Part shown: piece after piece, positions 35,187 to 43,943 of the stretch | Layout of the letters: every line of letters starts with the position of its first letter | Position numbering within the stretch: position 1 is the first letter of the stretch | Assembly (NCBI GenBank): GCA_039815465.1 | Contig: JBCBZG010000019.1 | Span: forward strand, 23,394 to 87,393 | DNA: 64,000 nucleotides | Source of the DNA: Shimia_B sp039815465 | GTDB lineage: Bacteria > Pseudomonadota > Alphaproteobacteria > Rhodobacterales > Rhodobacteraceae | Reading direction: 5' to 3' | Made by a program: the position numbers and the translations under genes | The notes under the pieces: model-generated | The model's input: the letters and a program-made list of their open reading frames with translations, nothing else | Told to the model about the DNA's origin: nothing | The model's database searches: none

Positions 35187-38134
35187 CGCAGAAAAACCGG
35201 CTGTTCGGCGGGTGTGTTGACCGCGCCCAACCGATGTCCTTCCGCTTTGATGGTCGCACCTACCAGGGCTACGCAGGCGACACGCTGGCCTCTGCGCTCC
35301 TTGCCAATGGGGTGCGCCTGATGGGGCGGTCGTGTAAGTACCACCGCCCGCGCGGCCCCCTGACCGCCGGGTCGGCGGAGCCCAACGCGATTGTCGAACT
35401 GCGCGAGGGCGCCCGCAAGGAGCCCAACACCCGCGCCACAACCGCAGAGCTGTTCGAGGGCCTCGTCGCAAAATCGCAGAACCGTTGGCCGTCGCTTGCC
35501 TTTGACGCGATGGCCGTCAATGACCGCCTGTCGAGCTTCTTTGCGGCGGGCTTTTACTACAAGACCTTCATGTGGCCCGCGGCCTTTTGGGAAAAGGTCT
35601 ACGAGCCAATCATCCGCAAGGCCGCAGGGCTCGGGTCGCTCGCCACCGACGCTGACCCCGATTGCTACGACAAAGGCTTTTTGCATTGCGATCTGTTGGT
35701 TATCGGCTCCGGCCCGGCCGGGCTTATGGCGGCGCTGACGGCTGCACGCGCCGGGGCGGAGGTCATCGTCGCCGACGAGGACTTTATGCTGGGCGGGCGC
35801 CTTAATGCAGAGGTGTTGTCGATTGCCGATCAAGGCGCCGCTGACTGGGCGGCAGCCACCGTGGGCGCGCTCGCGGCTATGCCAAATGTGCGCCTGATGT
35901 CGCGCACGACCGTCATCGGGGCCTTTGACCACGGCATCTACGGCGCGGTGGAGCGGGTGTCGGACCACCTGGCTCAGCCCGCGGCGGGAAAGCCCCGCCA
36001 GATCCTGTGGCGCATCTATTCCAGGCAATCCATCCTCGCCGCAGGCGCCACCGAGCGCCCCATCGCGTTCGAAGAAAACGACCGCCCCGGGATCATGTTG
36101 GCCTCCGCGCTGCGCGACTACGCGAACCGCTGGGCTGTGACGCCCTCGCAGCGCTTGGCGGTCTTTACCAATAACGACGATGGCCACCGCACCGCCGCGG
36201 ACCTGTACGCCAAAGGCGTGAAGATCGCAGCCGTGGTGGACGTGCGCCCAGACGCGCCAACCCACCCCGACTACGAAGTCCTCAAAGGCGCGCACGTCAT
36301 TGGCACTATGGGACGCCTTGGCCTGACATTTGTCGAGGTCCGGCTAGCCGACGGCTCCAACCGGACGCTCGAATGCGGGGCGCTTGGCGTCTCGGGCGGC
36401 TGGAACCCCAACGTTCACTTGGCCAGCCACCAGCGCGGACGCCCGATCTGGGCCGAAGACATCGCCGCTTTTGTGCCAGGCGATGCGCTTCCCCAGGGTA
36501 TGCACGCCGCAGGGGCTGCGGCTGGGGTGCTCTCAACCCACGGTGCGTTGACGTCCGGGGTGGCCGCTGCTGCCAAAGCGCTAGATGCCCTGGGCCTGAA
36601 CGCACCAAATCTGACCGTTCCGGAGGCCGAGGACGCCCCAGTCAACGTCACACCGTTCTGGCACGTGGCCGGGGCAAAACGTGCCTGGCTCGATCAGCAA
36701 AACGACGTGACCGCCAAGGATGTGAAGCTCGCGCATCAGGAAAACTTCCGCTCTGTCGAACACCTCAAGCGCTACACGACGCTGGGCATGGCCACCGACC
36801 AAGGCAAAACGTCCAACATGGGCGGCCTCGCGATCATGGCCGAACTTGCGGGCAAACCTATCCCGGAGGTCGGCACCACCATCTTTCGCCCCCCTTACAC
36901 GCCTACGGCCATCGGCGCCTTTGCCGGGCGGTCCCGCGATGAGGATTTCCGCCCCGTCCGCAAAACGCCGTCCCACACCTGGGCCGAAGAACAAGGCGCG
37001 GTCTTTGTCGAGGTCGGGATGTGGCTGCGCGCCCAGTGGTTCCCCCGCCCGGGGGAAACGACATGGCGCCAGTCCGTCGACCGCGAGGTGCTGCAAACCC
37101 GCAAGTCGGTGGGCATCTGCGACGTCACCACATTGGGAAAGATCGACGTGCAAGGCGCCGATGCGGCGACCTTTCTCAACAAAATCTATTGCAACCCCTT
37201 CGCCAAGGTTCCCGTCGGAAAAGTGCGCTACGGCCTGATGCTGCGCGAAGACGGGATCGCCATGGATGACGGCACCGCCGCGCGCTTTGCGGAGGATCAC
37301 TTCGTCGTAACAACCACCACCGCCAACGCGGTCAGCGTCTACCGGCACATGGAATTCGTGCGCCAGTGCCTTTTCCCTGACCTCGATGTGCAGCTCATCT
37401 CAACCACAGAGGCTTGGGCGCAGTACTCCGTCGCGGGCCCCAATGCCCGCAAGCTTTTGCAAAAGGTCATCGACGCTGAACACGACATCTCCAACGAGGC
37501 ATTTCCCTACATGGCGTGTGGGGACATCAGCATCGGCGGCGTGCGCGGGCGGCTCTTTCGCATCTCATTTTCGGGCGAGCTTGCCTACGAAATCGCTGTG
37601 CCCACCCGCTACGGCGATGCCTTGATCCGGCGCCTGGTGGCCGCGGGCGAAGAGTTCGGCGCGGTCGTCTACGGCACCGAGGCGCTGGGCGTGATGCGCA
37701 TCGAAAAGGGCCACGCAGCGGGCAATGAGCTCAACGGCACCACGACCGCGCTCAACCTGGGCATGGGCCGGATGGTCAACAAAAAGAAGGACAGCATCGG
37801 GTCGACCCTGTCCGAACGCGAGGGCCTCAATACCGAGGACGCGCTCAAGCTTGTGGGCTTTAAGCCGGTCGATACGTCGCATTCCGTTCCCGCAGGCGCG
37901 CATCTGATGACCAAAGGCGCGCCCGTCGATGCCGCCCACGATCAGGGCTATGTGACATCCGCCTGCTTTTCCCCTAACCTCGGCCACGCGATTGCCATCG
38001 GGTACCTCAAACGCGGCGATGCGCGCCTGGGGGAGGTGATCCGGCTCGTCAGCCCGCTCACCGGTGTTGACCACGACGTTGAAGTCGTCAGCGCCCACTT
38101 CATCGACCCAGAGGGGGAGCGTCTCCGTGTCTGA
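35183..38134 (+). CDS. mgdC: N-methylglutamate dehydrogenase / sarcosine-oxidase-type alpha subunit
   Basis: 983 residues from the ATG overlapping the delta stop. The N-terminal domain has a ferredoxin-like fold (TYQGYAGDTLASALLANGVRLMGRSCKYHRPRG), then a NAD-binding Rossmann domain (LLVIGSGPAGLMAALTAARAGAEVIVADED). The central flavoprotein-like region contains RLAVFTNNDDGHRTAADLY. The C-terminal ~380 residues are a GcvT-like aminomethyl-transfer domain (VGICDVTTLGKIDVQGADAATFLNKIY) that binds tetrahydrofolate and receives the C1 unit. A lone earlier in-frame start at 34985 overlaps the delta gene and is unlikely. Confidence 0.87.
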   Translation: MTQKNRLFGGCVDRAQPMSFRFDGRTYQGYAGDTLASALLANGVRLMGRSCKYHRPRGPLTAGSAEPNAIVELREGARKEPNTRATTAELFEGLVAKSQNRWPSLAFDAMAVNDRLSSFFAAGFYYKTFMWPAAFWEKVYEPIIRKAAGLGSLATDADPDCYDKGFLHCDLLVIGSGPAGLMAALTAARAGAEVIVADEDFMLGGRLNAEVLSIADQGAADWAAATVGALAAMPNVRLMSRTTVIGAFDHGIYGAVERVSDHLAQPAAGKPRQILWRIYSRQSILAAGATERPIAFEENDRPGIMLASALRDYANRWAVTPSQRLAVFTNNDDGHRTAADLYAKGVKIAAVVDVRPDAPTHPDYEVLKGAHVIGTMGRLGLTFVEVRLADGSNRTLECGALGVSGGWNPNVHLASHQRGRPIWAEDIAAFVPGDALPQGMHAAGAAAGVLSTHGALTSGVAAAAKALDALGLNAPNLTVPEAEDAPVNVTPFWHVAGAKRAWLDQQNDVTAKDVKLAHQENFRSVEHLKRYTTLGMATDQGKTSNMGGLAIMAELAGKPIPEVGTTIFRPPYTPTAIGAFAGRSRDEDFRPVRKTPSHTWAEEQGAVFVEVGMWLRAQWFPRPGETTWRQSVDREVLQTRKSVGICDVTTLGKIDVQGADAATFLNKIYCNPFAKVPVGKVRYGLMLREDGIAMDDGTAARFAEDHFVVTTTTANAVSVYRHMEFVRQCLFPDLDVQLISTTEAWAQYSVAGPNARKLLQKVIDAEHDISNEAFPYMACGDISIGGVRGRLFRISFSGELAYEIAVPTRYGDALIRRLVAAGEEFGAVVYGTEALGVMRIEKGHAAGNELNGTTTALNLGMGRMVNKKKDSIGSTLSEREGLNTEDALKLVGFKPVDTSHSVPAGAHLMTKGAPVDAAHDQGYVTSACFSPNLGHAIAIGYLKRGDARLGEVIRLVSPLTGVDHDVEVVSAHFIDPEGERLRV

Positions 38135-38702
38135 TCCATTGCCGCAGATGATCCCGCTCACGGCCCTTGGCGGTCGCGAGGCCCGCACTGACACTCACGG
38201 TCCCGTCACCCTGACCGAGGTCACCAACACAGCCATCGCATCTTTCGCAGCCCGGCGCGGGGCGGAGGCACCAGCGGCAAAGGCTCTAAGCGCCGTCACC
38301 GCGCTGCAACTGCCGGGGCCAGGTGCCTCGGCCCGGGGTGGGGCGTTCACGGTCTTTTGGATCGGTCCTGATCAGTGGATGGTCATGGCGCCGCATGACA
38401 CCCACGAGCTGTTGGCGCATGACCTTACTGCGGCAGCCCCAGGCCAGGCTAGCGTGACGGAACAAAACGACGCCTGGTGCCGCTTCGACCTCAGGGGGGA
38501 GGGGCTTATCGCCGTGTTTGAACGCCTGTGCCCCATCAACCTGCGCGCCGCAGCGCCGGGTCACGCGACGCGCACCAGCATCGATCACCTGGGCTGCTTC
38601 GTCTTGATGGAAACGCAAAGCCAGATCACCGTGCTGGGCCCGCGTTCCTCCGCGGGATCGCTGCACCATGCGCTGCTCACGGCGATGCGTTCCGCGCATT
38701 GA
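38127..38702 (+). CDS. mgdD: N-methylglutamate dehydrogenase / sarcosine-oxidase-type gamma subunit
   Basis: About 191 residues starting at GTG 38127 (VSDPLPQMIPL), eight bases inside the alpha gene and six bases after GAGGGGGAG. SoxG-family features are ALQLPGPGASARGGAFTVFWIGPDQWMVMAP, and WCRFDLRGEGLIAVFERLCPINLRAAAPGHATRTSIDHLG. It is a structural GcvT-like subunit of the heterotetramer. The stop is 3 bases from the convergent GlxA-type regulator. Confidence 0.83.
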   Translation: MSDPLPQMIPLTALGGREARTDTHGPVTLTEVTNTAIASFAARRGAEAPAAKALSAVTALQLPGPGASARGGAFTVFWIGPDQWMVMAPHDTHELLAHDLTAAAPGQASVTEQNDAWCRFDLRGEGLIAVFERLCPINLRAAAPGHATRTSIDHLGCFVLMETQSQITVLGPRSSAGSLHHALLTAMRSAH

Positions 38703-38705
38703 GCG

Positions 38706-39701
38706 TTATACGGAGGGTATCGCCAGGTTCCCTTTGACCCGAAACAGGTTGATGCGATTGCGGTCCTCGTCGGGCGGCACGCTAAATGCCTCCTCGTAGC
38801 GCGCGCGAAAGGTTTGAAGGCTGGAATAGCCGACGGCGGCGCCGATCTCGGCCACGCGGTCATTGGTATAAAGCACCATCTGCCGCGCGGCCTGCATCCG
38901 CATCTTGCGATAATACTGGCTGGGATTGCCCCCCGTCGCCTTTTTGAACGACCGCTCCAAATGGCGCGCGGAAATGCCCAGCGTGTCGGCGACGACCGCC
39001 ATGGCCACCGGCTCCGCCAGGTTCTCGGAAAAAATCTGGACGGCGCGCGCCACCAGGGGCGGCAGCTGTTCGCCTGCGGCATTGCCCGAATGGGACGGGA
39101 CGGCCTGACCGATCCCCTCGCGCCGCATCACGGGGTGTTGGAACCAACAGGCGACCTCTGTGGCCATGGCCGCGCCCAAGCGCTGTTCGATCAGGTGTAG
39201 CGACAGATCAAACGCCGCGCCCGCGCCTGCGGCCGTCACCGTGTCCCCGGCGAGCTCAATCACCCGGTCGGAGCTGTGATGGTGCGGAAAGTCGGCCTCA
39301 AAGGCGGATTTGTAGCACCAATGCACGGCGAGCTGCTTATCCGCGCCGATCCCGGCATGAACCATGGGAAAGACCCCGCCGCTGACAGCGCCAATGGTGG
39401 TCCCGTGACGCTGCATCGCCCGCAGCTTTCCCGCGTCCTCGCGGCGATCAAAGCGGGCCGTTGGTGCGGACAGCAAGACCAGCAAGTCCAGCCCATCTAG
39501 ACGCGCGAGCGTGCCGGTCGGCTCGAACTCGATAGCGGCGCTCGACCGCACTTTGCCCGGCGCCACCGACACAAGCTGCCATTCAAACGCGTCGCGTCGC
39601 GAAATCTCATTGGCTGCGCGCATGGGCTCGATCATCGAGGTCAGGCACGCCATCGGGAACCCCGGAAAGATCAGAAAACCAGTGGAGAAGGGCCGCTGCA
39701 T
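38706..39701 (-). CDS. GlxA-family transcriptional regulator (DJ-1/PfpI-like plus AraC HTH)
   Basis: 331 residues. Residues 6-180 form a DJ-1/PfpI amidotransferase-like sensor domain (FLIFPGFPMACLTSMIEPMRAANEIS); the usual nucleophile Cys position reads AVSGGVFPM, so it is probably non-enzymatic. Residues ~225-320 form an AraC-type double HTH (MAVVADTLGISARHLERSFKKATG, VAEIGAAVGYSSLQTFRARYEEAF). This arrangement is found in regulators of betaine, carnitine and methylamine catabolism such as GbdR, so it is a good candidate activator of the surrounding amine genes. It is divergent from an XRE-cupin regulator with 123 bases between. Confidence 0.85.
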   Translation of the reverse strand: MQRPFSTGFLIFPGFPMACLTSMIEPMRAANEISRRDAFEWQLVSVAPGKVRSSAAIEFEPTGTLARLDGLDLLVLLSAPTARFDRREDAGKLRAMQRHGTTIGAVSGGVFPMVHAGIGADKQLAVHWCYKSAFEADFPHHHSSDRVIELAGDTVTAAGAGAAFDLSLHLIEQRLGAAMATEVACWFQHPVMRREGIGQAVPSHSGNAAGEQLPPLVARAVQIFSENLAEPVAMAVVADTLGISARHLERSFKKATGGNPSQYYRKMRMQAARQMVLYTNDRVAEIGAAVGYSSLQTFRARYEEAFSVPPDEDRNRINLFRVKGNLAIPSV

Positions 39702-39824
39702 GGGTTTGACCTCGAAAAACTCGCCAAAATTATACTGTCAGGAAAATTTCTAGCAACCTCAAGAAAGTTCGGTAGACTATTCCTGTGGACGCACAAAGCG
39801 GCGCCACTTAGGGAGGACCATCTA

Positions 39825-40478
39825 ATGGAAATGACCAATACGGTTGCCGATATGGTGGTTCGCCTAACTCAAGACCCGCATTCCGTCCGGGGTGTTCGCG
39901 AAAAGGTGCTCGAGGTCGCGATCGGGCGCGAAGTGCGCAGCTTTCGCAAAGCGCAGGGCACGACCGTGTCAGAGCTATCGGAAACGACCGGCCTGTCTAT
40001 CGGCATGCTGTCCAAAATTGAAAACGGCAACACCTCCCCCTCGCTTCAGACGTTGCAGACCCTCGCGAACGCGCTGTCGGTCCCGCTGACGGCATTCTTC
40101 CGGCAGTTCGAAGAACGGCGGGAGGCCGTCCACACCAAAGCGAGCGAAGGCGTAAAGACCGAACGCGAAGGCACCCGCGCTGGGCACCAATACAACCTAT
40201 TGGGCCATATCGGCAGCAACTCCAGCGGTGTGATCGTGGAGCCCTATCTGATCGAACTCACGACCGAGAGCGACACGTTTGAGACGTTCCAGCACAGCGG
40301 GATCGAAACGATCTACATGCTCGAAGGGGAGGTCGATTACCGCCATGGCGCAAAGGTGTTCACGCTAAAGCCCGGGGATACGTTGTTTTTCGACGCCGAC
40401 GCGCCCCACGGTCCTGAAAAGCTGACGACGCTGCCCGCGCGCTATCTGTCGATCATCAGCTACCCGCAAAGCAGCTAG
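39825..40478 (+). CDS. XRE-family regulator with C-terminal cupin
   Basis: 217 residues. The N-terminal HTH is GREVRSFRKAQGTTVSELSETTGLSIGMLSKIENGNTSPSLQTLQTLANAL; residues ~125-215 form a cupin ligand-binding barrel (HSGIETIYMLEGEVDYRHGAKVFTLKPGDTLFFDADAPHGPEKL). Such proteins are usually repressors or activators sensing a small metabolite. The start is ATG 39825, preceded by GGGAGGACC. The divergent arrangement with the GlxA regulator suggests joint control of the amine cluster. The stop overlaps the DUF1194 gene end. Confidence 0.87.
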   Translation: MEMTNTVADMVVRLTQDPHSVRGVREKVLEVAIGREVRSFRKAQGTTVSELSETTGLSIGMLSKIENGNTSPSLQTLQTLANALSVPLTAFFRQFEERREAVHTKASEGVKTEREGTRAGHQYNLLGHIGSNSSGVIVEPYLIELTTESDTFETFQHSGIETIYMLEGEVDYRHGAKVFTLKPGDTLFFDADAPHGPEKLTTLPARYLSIISYPQSS

Positions 40479-41203
40479 CCGGGCGCTGCCTCAACGTCCA
40501 TTTCACCGCTCAAGTTGAGCGGTTGCAGTTCGCGCGCAAGCTTTCGGCGCATGGCGCGCGCGTAGTCGGCATAGCCCTGCGCCACCATCGAAAAGGCACC
40601 GGGGCCAAGTATCACCTCCCGCTCATAGTAGAGCTGGAGCGCTAGGGGGGTGATGCCGGGGCCATCACCCGTTTCGGCCTGCGGATTGCCGACGACAAGT
40701 GCGTTGACCGTCGTCCGCTCAAAGCCCGCCGCATAAACGCTTCGCGGCGCAGGCCCTACATTCCCGCGTCCGTCGCCCGACACGTCAATGGTGTGCTGCC
40801 AACAGGCGGGGCGCTGTTGCAAAAGGCCCTGTGCAAAGCCGAGCGCGGTGCCCAAGGCGGTCTTAAGACCTGCACGCACTTTACGGTGGGCGCCAATGCG
40901 GGCAACTGCCTGATCAATGGCCCCATGACTGTCGAGCGGTGTCCAAGGCAGAATGATCAGTTGGTGGTTTTGCGACGACCACTCGAAAACGGCGATCTCA
41001 ACGGGGTGTACCGTGTCCGATAAGATGATGTCACGGATGGTCGGGTCGCTGAGCGCAGCGGCAAGCCCTGTGACTTGCTGCTGGTATTCGACCCCGTTGA
41101 CCGACCCCGAAACGTCGAGCGCAAACACCAACGCTTGCCGACAGGCGGAGGCGGGTGCAGCCATGAGCGTCACCCAAAAAAGTGCGACCCACAGTATCCG
41201 CAT
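40475..41203 (-). CDS. DUF1194 (VWA-like) exported protein
   Basis: 242 residues with a signal peptide (ILWVALFWVTLMAAPASA, cleavage before CRQ; a lipoprotein-type or disulfide Cys follows). The MIDAS-like DxSxS motif is VFALDVSGSVNGVEYQQQV, with TIDVSGDGRGNVG later, so the fold is von Willebrand A. The DUF1194 family is common in alphaproteobacteria and has no known function. It sits between the regulators and the dmm operon and is convergent with the XRE gene (4-base overlap). No direct link to amine use is visible. Confidence 0.8.
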   Translation of the reverse strand: MRILWVALFWVTLMAAPASACRQALVFALDVSGSVNGVEYQQQVTGLAAALSDPTIRDIILSDTVHPVEIAVFEWSSQNHQLIILPWTPLDSHGAIDQAVARIGAHRKVRAGLKTALGTALGFAQGLLQQRPACWQHTIDVSGDGRGNVGPAPRSVYAAGFERTTVNALVVGNPQAETGDGPGITPLALQLYYEREVILGPGAFSMVAQGYADYARAMRRKLARELQPLNLSGEMDVEAAPG

Positions 41204-41224
41204 GGGTCGACCTCCTCCCAGTTC

Positions 41225-42298
41225 CTAGCTTGACTTTGTCAGTGGCGGTTCGGTGTCAAACTCTGGAAACACACCGGGGCTGGTGGGCAGCCCGTCATCA
41301 AACTGGCTCAGGTAATCGAGCATCATCGGACGGTTGTCGATGAAGCCCTTGTAGGTCGCCAGTTCCACCGGCAGGTCCCGCACCACGCGGTGCAGACGGC
41401 GGCCCCATTTGGGCATCGTCATCAGGTCCTGGAAACTGCACAGGTAGCAGCGGATCGGAAAGACAAGCGCGTTGGAGCGCGGCAGGCGGAAGAACGTCTG
41501 AAGCTCCACCCGCAGATGCTGTTTTGACCCAATGTTTTCGGGCGTCAGCGTCGTCTTTTGAATGCCCCATTTGTGGTAATTCTCGGGGCTGGTGTCGAGC
41601 AGCGGATTGACCGTCATCGTCCAGTTCAACCGCCGCGCCGGGGCGCCTTGCTGGATATTGAGCAAGAACTTCAACGCGCGCTTAAAGATCCCCATCTCAT
41701 GGGCCAGCGGTACTGGCGCGTGCCATTCGAAAAAGTTCATGCCGATGTCGAAATCCAAGCTCCAATCCGCTTGGGTCGTGACCATGCCGGCGTCCATCCA
41801 CAGCATCTCGTCGCGCTGATCGAGCACGCAGAAATCGCCCTGGGCCTGGCGTGTGATGTACTCCATGGGCCCGTAGGGCAGGGTGGTTTCGTCGAGGAAG
41901 GTAAACGTGTCATCAATGCCCAGTGGCTTGTTCACCCAGCGCCACGTGTCGCCGTCGCGGTGCAGTTCGAAAAGGTCCGGGTAGTCCTCAGATTTCGACA
42001 CCATGATCAGCTCTAGCAGGTCCCAGCCCGCCAGCGTCATATGTGGCAGCGACTGGCAGCGCAGTGGGTCATCGGCCAGCACCATGGCGCGGTCGCGCAT
42101 CTCCGACACGTAGTGTTCGTCCACGTCAAAGCGTTTTTCGTAAACTGAGCCTTCGGGCCCGCCCCGGTGCTGTTCCATGTTGACGGCATACATGTAGCTG
42201 TCTTCGTGGAACGGGAAGGGGAAGCGTTTGATCGCCCAATCCGAGTTGTAGAACGAGTAATCGTCGCGGAAGGTTTCTTCGTTGAACTGAATGGTCAT
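41225..42298 (-). CDS. dmmC: Dimethylamine monooxygenase, heme subunit (DUF3445 family)
   Basis: 357 residues of the heme-dependent oxidative N-demethylase alpha-subunit-like family. Recognisable parts are DDPLRCQSLPHMTLAGWDLLELIM, GDFCVLDQ, FEWHAPVPLAHEMG and VELQTFFRLPRSNALVFPIRCYLC. The enzyme removes one methyl of dimethylamine as formaldehyde, giving monomethylamine, using electrons from the DmmB reductase. It is the last gene of an operon whose order (GcvT-like, zinc-ribbon, reductase, DUF3445) equals the published dmmDABC, the basis for the letter. It overlaps dmmB by 4 bases (ATGA). Confidence 0.85.
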   Translation of the reverse strand: MTIQFNEETFRDDYSFYNSDWAIKRFPFPFHEDSYMYAVNMEQHRGGPEGSVYEKRFDVDEHYVSEMRDRAMVLADDPLRCQSLPHMTLAGWDLLELIMVSKSEDYPDLFELHRDGDTWRWVNKPLGIDDTFTFLDETTLPYGPMEYITRQAQGDFCVLDQRDEMLWMDAGMVTTQADWSLDFDIGMNFFEWHAPVPLAHEMGIFKRALKFLLNIQQGAPARRLNWTMTVNPLLDTSPENYHKWGIQKTTLTPENIGSKQHLRVELQTFFRLPRSNALVFPIRCYLCSFQDLMTMPKWGRRLHRVVRDLPVELATYKGFIDNRPMMLDYLSQFDDGLPTSPGVFPEFDTEPPLTKSS

Positions 42299-43278
42299 CT
42301 GTCGATCTCCAGCGATGGGCCGATGAAGCGGCTAACACAGGGCATAATCTTTTCGCCTGCCTTCTGTTCGGGTTCTAGCCAATGGTCGCGGTGGATGAAT
42401 TCGCCCTCAAAGGCCACAACATCCGTCTCGCACTGACCGCAGGCGCCGCCGCGGCACAGGAACGGCGCATTCACGCCCTCGCGCTCAAGCGCCTCCAGCA
42501 GGCTTTCGTTTTCGCCCACTTGGATGGTTTTGTCGGACTTGCACAGGCGTACCTCGAACGGTTTGCCAGGTTGCGGCGCAGTAAATTCCTCCGAATGGAC
42601 CTGCGCATCGGGCCACCCCGCGGCAGATGCGGTCGCATGCACCCAATCGATCATCCCCTTGGGCCCGCAAACATAGGCATTGGTGCCGAGCGGCTGCCCA
42701 TCCAGCAGATCCTCTAGCGGGATGCTCTGCGATTGGTCATCATAGTAGACATGCACTTTGTTGGGGAACTTGTAGCGCAGCTCGTCCACATAGGTGCCAA
42801 GCGTTTCGGTCCGAACGGAATAATGCAGTTCCCAATTGCCATTCGACCGCTCAAGCTGGGCGATCATGGACATAAACGGCGTGATGCCGATGCCCCCGGC
42901 AAAAAACACATGCTTGCGCGCGCGCAGGTCGAGCGAAAAAAGGTTCACCGGGTAGGTGATCGTCATCTGATCCCCTGCCTTGACGCGCGTGTGCATGAAA
43001 AGCGACCCACCGCGTCCGGCATCGTCACGCCGGACCGAGATGGCATAGGTCGATGTATCCGCGGGGTCCGACATCAGGGAGTATGGGTTCAACCGCGTGC
43101 GCCCGTCGTCATTCATCGTGACAACGGTATGCGCGCCGCCCGAAAAGGGCGGAAAGGGTTGGCCGTCGGTGCGCGTGAACTCGAACCGCGTCACAAGATC
43201 GTTCAGGGGCACCACCGCGCTCACCGTCACGTCGATCTGTTCTGCACCGGGTTTGGCTTTTTGCGGGGCGGCGCTCAT
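42295..43278 (-). CDS. dmmB: Dimethylamine monooxygenase, flavin/[2Fe-2S] reductase subunit
   Basis: 327 residues of the PDR/VanB oxidoreductase type. A ferredoxin-reductase-like FMN domain (RLNPYSLMSDP, GRGGSLFMH), an NAD-binding domain (HVFFAGGIGITPFMSMIAQL, AYVCGPKGMIDWV) and a C-terminal plant-type [2Fe-2S] domain follow one another. The cluster motif is CRGGACGQC with a final Cys in MPCVSRF. It passes NAD(P)H electrons to the heme subunit. It overlaps both neighbours by 4 bases. Confidence 0.9.
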   Translation of the reverse strand: MSAAPQKAKPGAEQIDVTVSAVVPLNDLVTRFEFTRTDGQPFPPFSGGAHTVVTMNDDGRTRLNPYSLMSDPADTSTYAISVRRDDAGRGGSLFMHTRVKAGDQMTITYPVNLFSLDLRARKHVFFAGGIGITPFMSMIAQLERSNGNWELHYSVRTETLGTYVDELRYKFPNKVHVYYDDQSQSIPLEDLLDGQPLGTNAYVCGPKGMIDWVHATASAAGWPDAQVHSEEFTAPQPGKPFEVRLCKSDKTIQVGENESLLEALEREGVNAPFLCRGGACGQCETDVVAFEGEFIHRDHWLEPEQKAGEKIMPCVSRFIGPSLEIDR

Positions 43279-43877
43279 GAGTATAGCTCCACGGGGTCAG
43301 GGACGTTGCCGGGGTCCTCTGCATCGATGCAGACCCCCTGATAGGCGGCCAAGCGGCGGGAATAATGGTCGCGGACAAAGAGGTTGAGTCCGCAATGCGC
43401 GCAGACAAAGGGGTCTGTGATCACGTCCTCGGTGATCCCTTTGCAGTGGACACATTGCATGCGCCGCGCCACGGACCCGCGATGTTCGGTCTGGATGGAG
43501 GTATGAGGGATCCCCGCCTGCATCGCCTCGTTCTGGGCCTGACCCATCAGACCCTCGGTCCCGGTCAAATACACCTGCAGCCCCTGATGCGCGTTGGCCA
43601 GGACATGGCGCAATCGCTGAACAGAGGCCTCGTAGCTCGGCCCCTCATAATACTGCGCCGGGTTCAGTGCCCGCAGCGTACCGCCGAAATCGGTACCTTT
43701 CGGGATAAAGATGATGTGCGTCTTGGCCATCAGTTCCGGGTCTTGCGCCGCCAGATCAAGGATCGCCTCGGCGCCTTCGGCATCGGCGATCATCAGATGC
43801 GCCTTGCCCGCGCGCGGCTCCAGGGTGCCGTAGACAGGCCTGCTCTTGATGCTTTCCGGGAATTTGAATTTCGACAT
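43275..43877 (-). CDS. dmmA: Dimethylamine monooxygenase subunit DmmA family (zinc-ribbon-type)
   Basis: 200 residues. The C-terminal part has two paired cysteines (RRMQCVHCKG and FVCAHCGLNLFVRDHYSRRLAAYQGVC), a likely metal-binding knuckle, followed by DAEDPGNVPDPVELY. The N-terminal ~130 residues are conserved in the DmmA family and include FIPKGTDFGGTLRALNPAQYYEGPSYEAS and LTGTEGLMGQAQNEAMQAGIPHTSIQTEHRG, which looks like a flavodoxin-reductase-type NAD fold remnant. It is one of the three required subunits. A terminator-like hairpin precedes it, and its own ribosome site is weak. Confidence 0.83.
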   Translation of the reverse strand: MSKFKFPESIKSRPVYGTLEPRAGKAHLMIADAEGAEAILDLAAQDPELMAKTHIIFIPKGTDFGGTLRALNPAQYYEGPSYEASVQRLRHVLANAHQGLQVYLTGTEGLMGQAQNEAMQAGIPHTSIQTEHRGSVARRMQCVHCKGITEDVITDPFVCAHCGLNLFVRDHYSRRLAAYQGVCIDAEDPGNVPDPVELYS

Positions 43878-43902
43878 CGCTGGGATATTTCGCCTCGCTT
43901 GA

Positions 43903-43936
43903 AGAAAAAAGCGCGCCAGAGGGTCCGGCGCGCTTT
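43903..43936 (-). terminator. Rho-independent-type hairpin between dmmD and dmmA
   Basis: A perfect 10-bp stem (AAAGCGCGCC / GGCGCGCTTT, loop 9 nt) followed on the minus strand by a T-run (TTTTTTC). It lies just after the dmmD stop and before the dmmA ATG (43877), so transcription would be reduced, not abolished, into dmmABC. Confidence 0.75.
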
Positions 43937-43943
43937 GAGAGTG

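Noticed and set aside
35021..36295. 424-codon open frame opposite the mgdC alpha subunit
   Set aside because: High-GC DNA leaves long antisense frames; the plus-strand frame has clear family motifs and this one has none.
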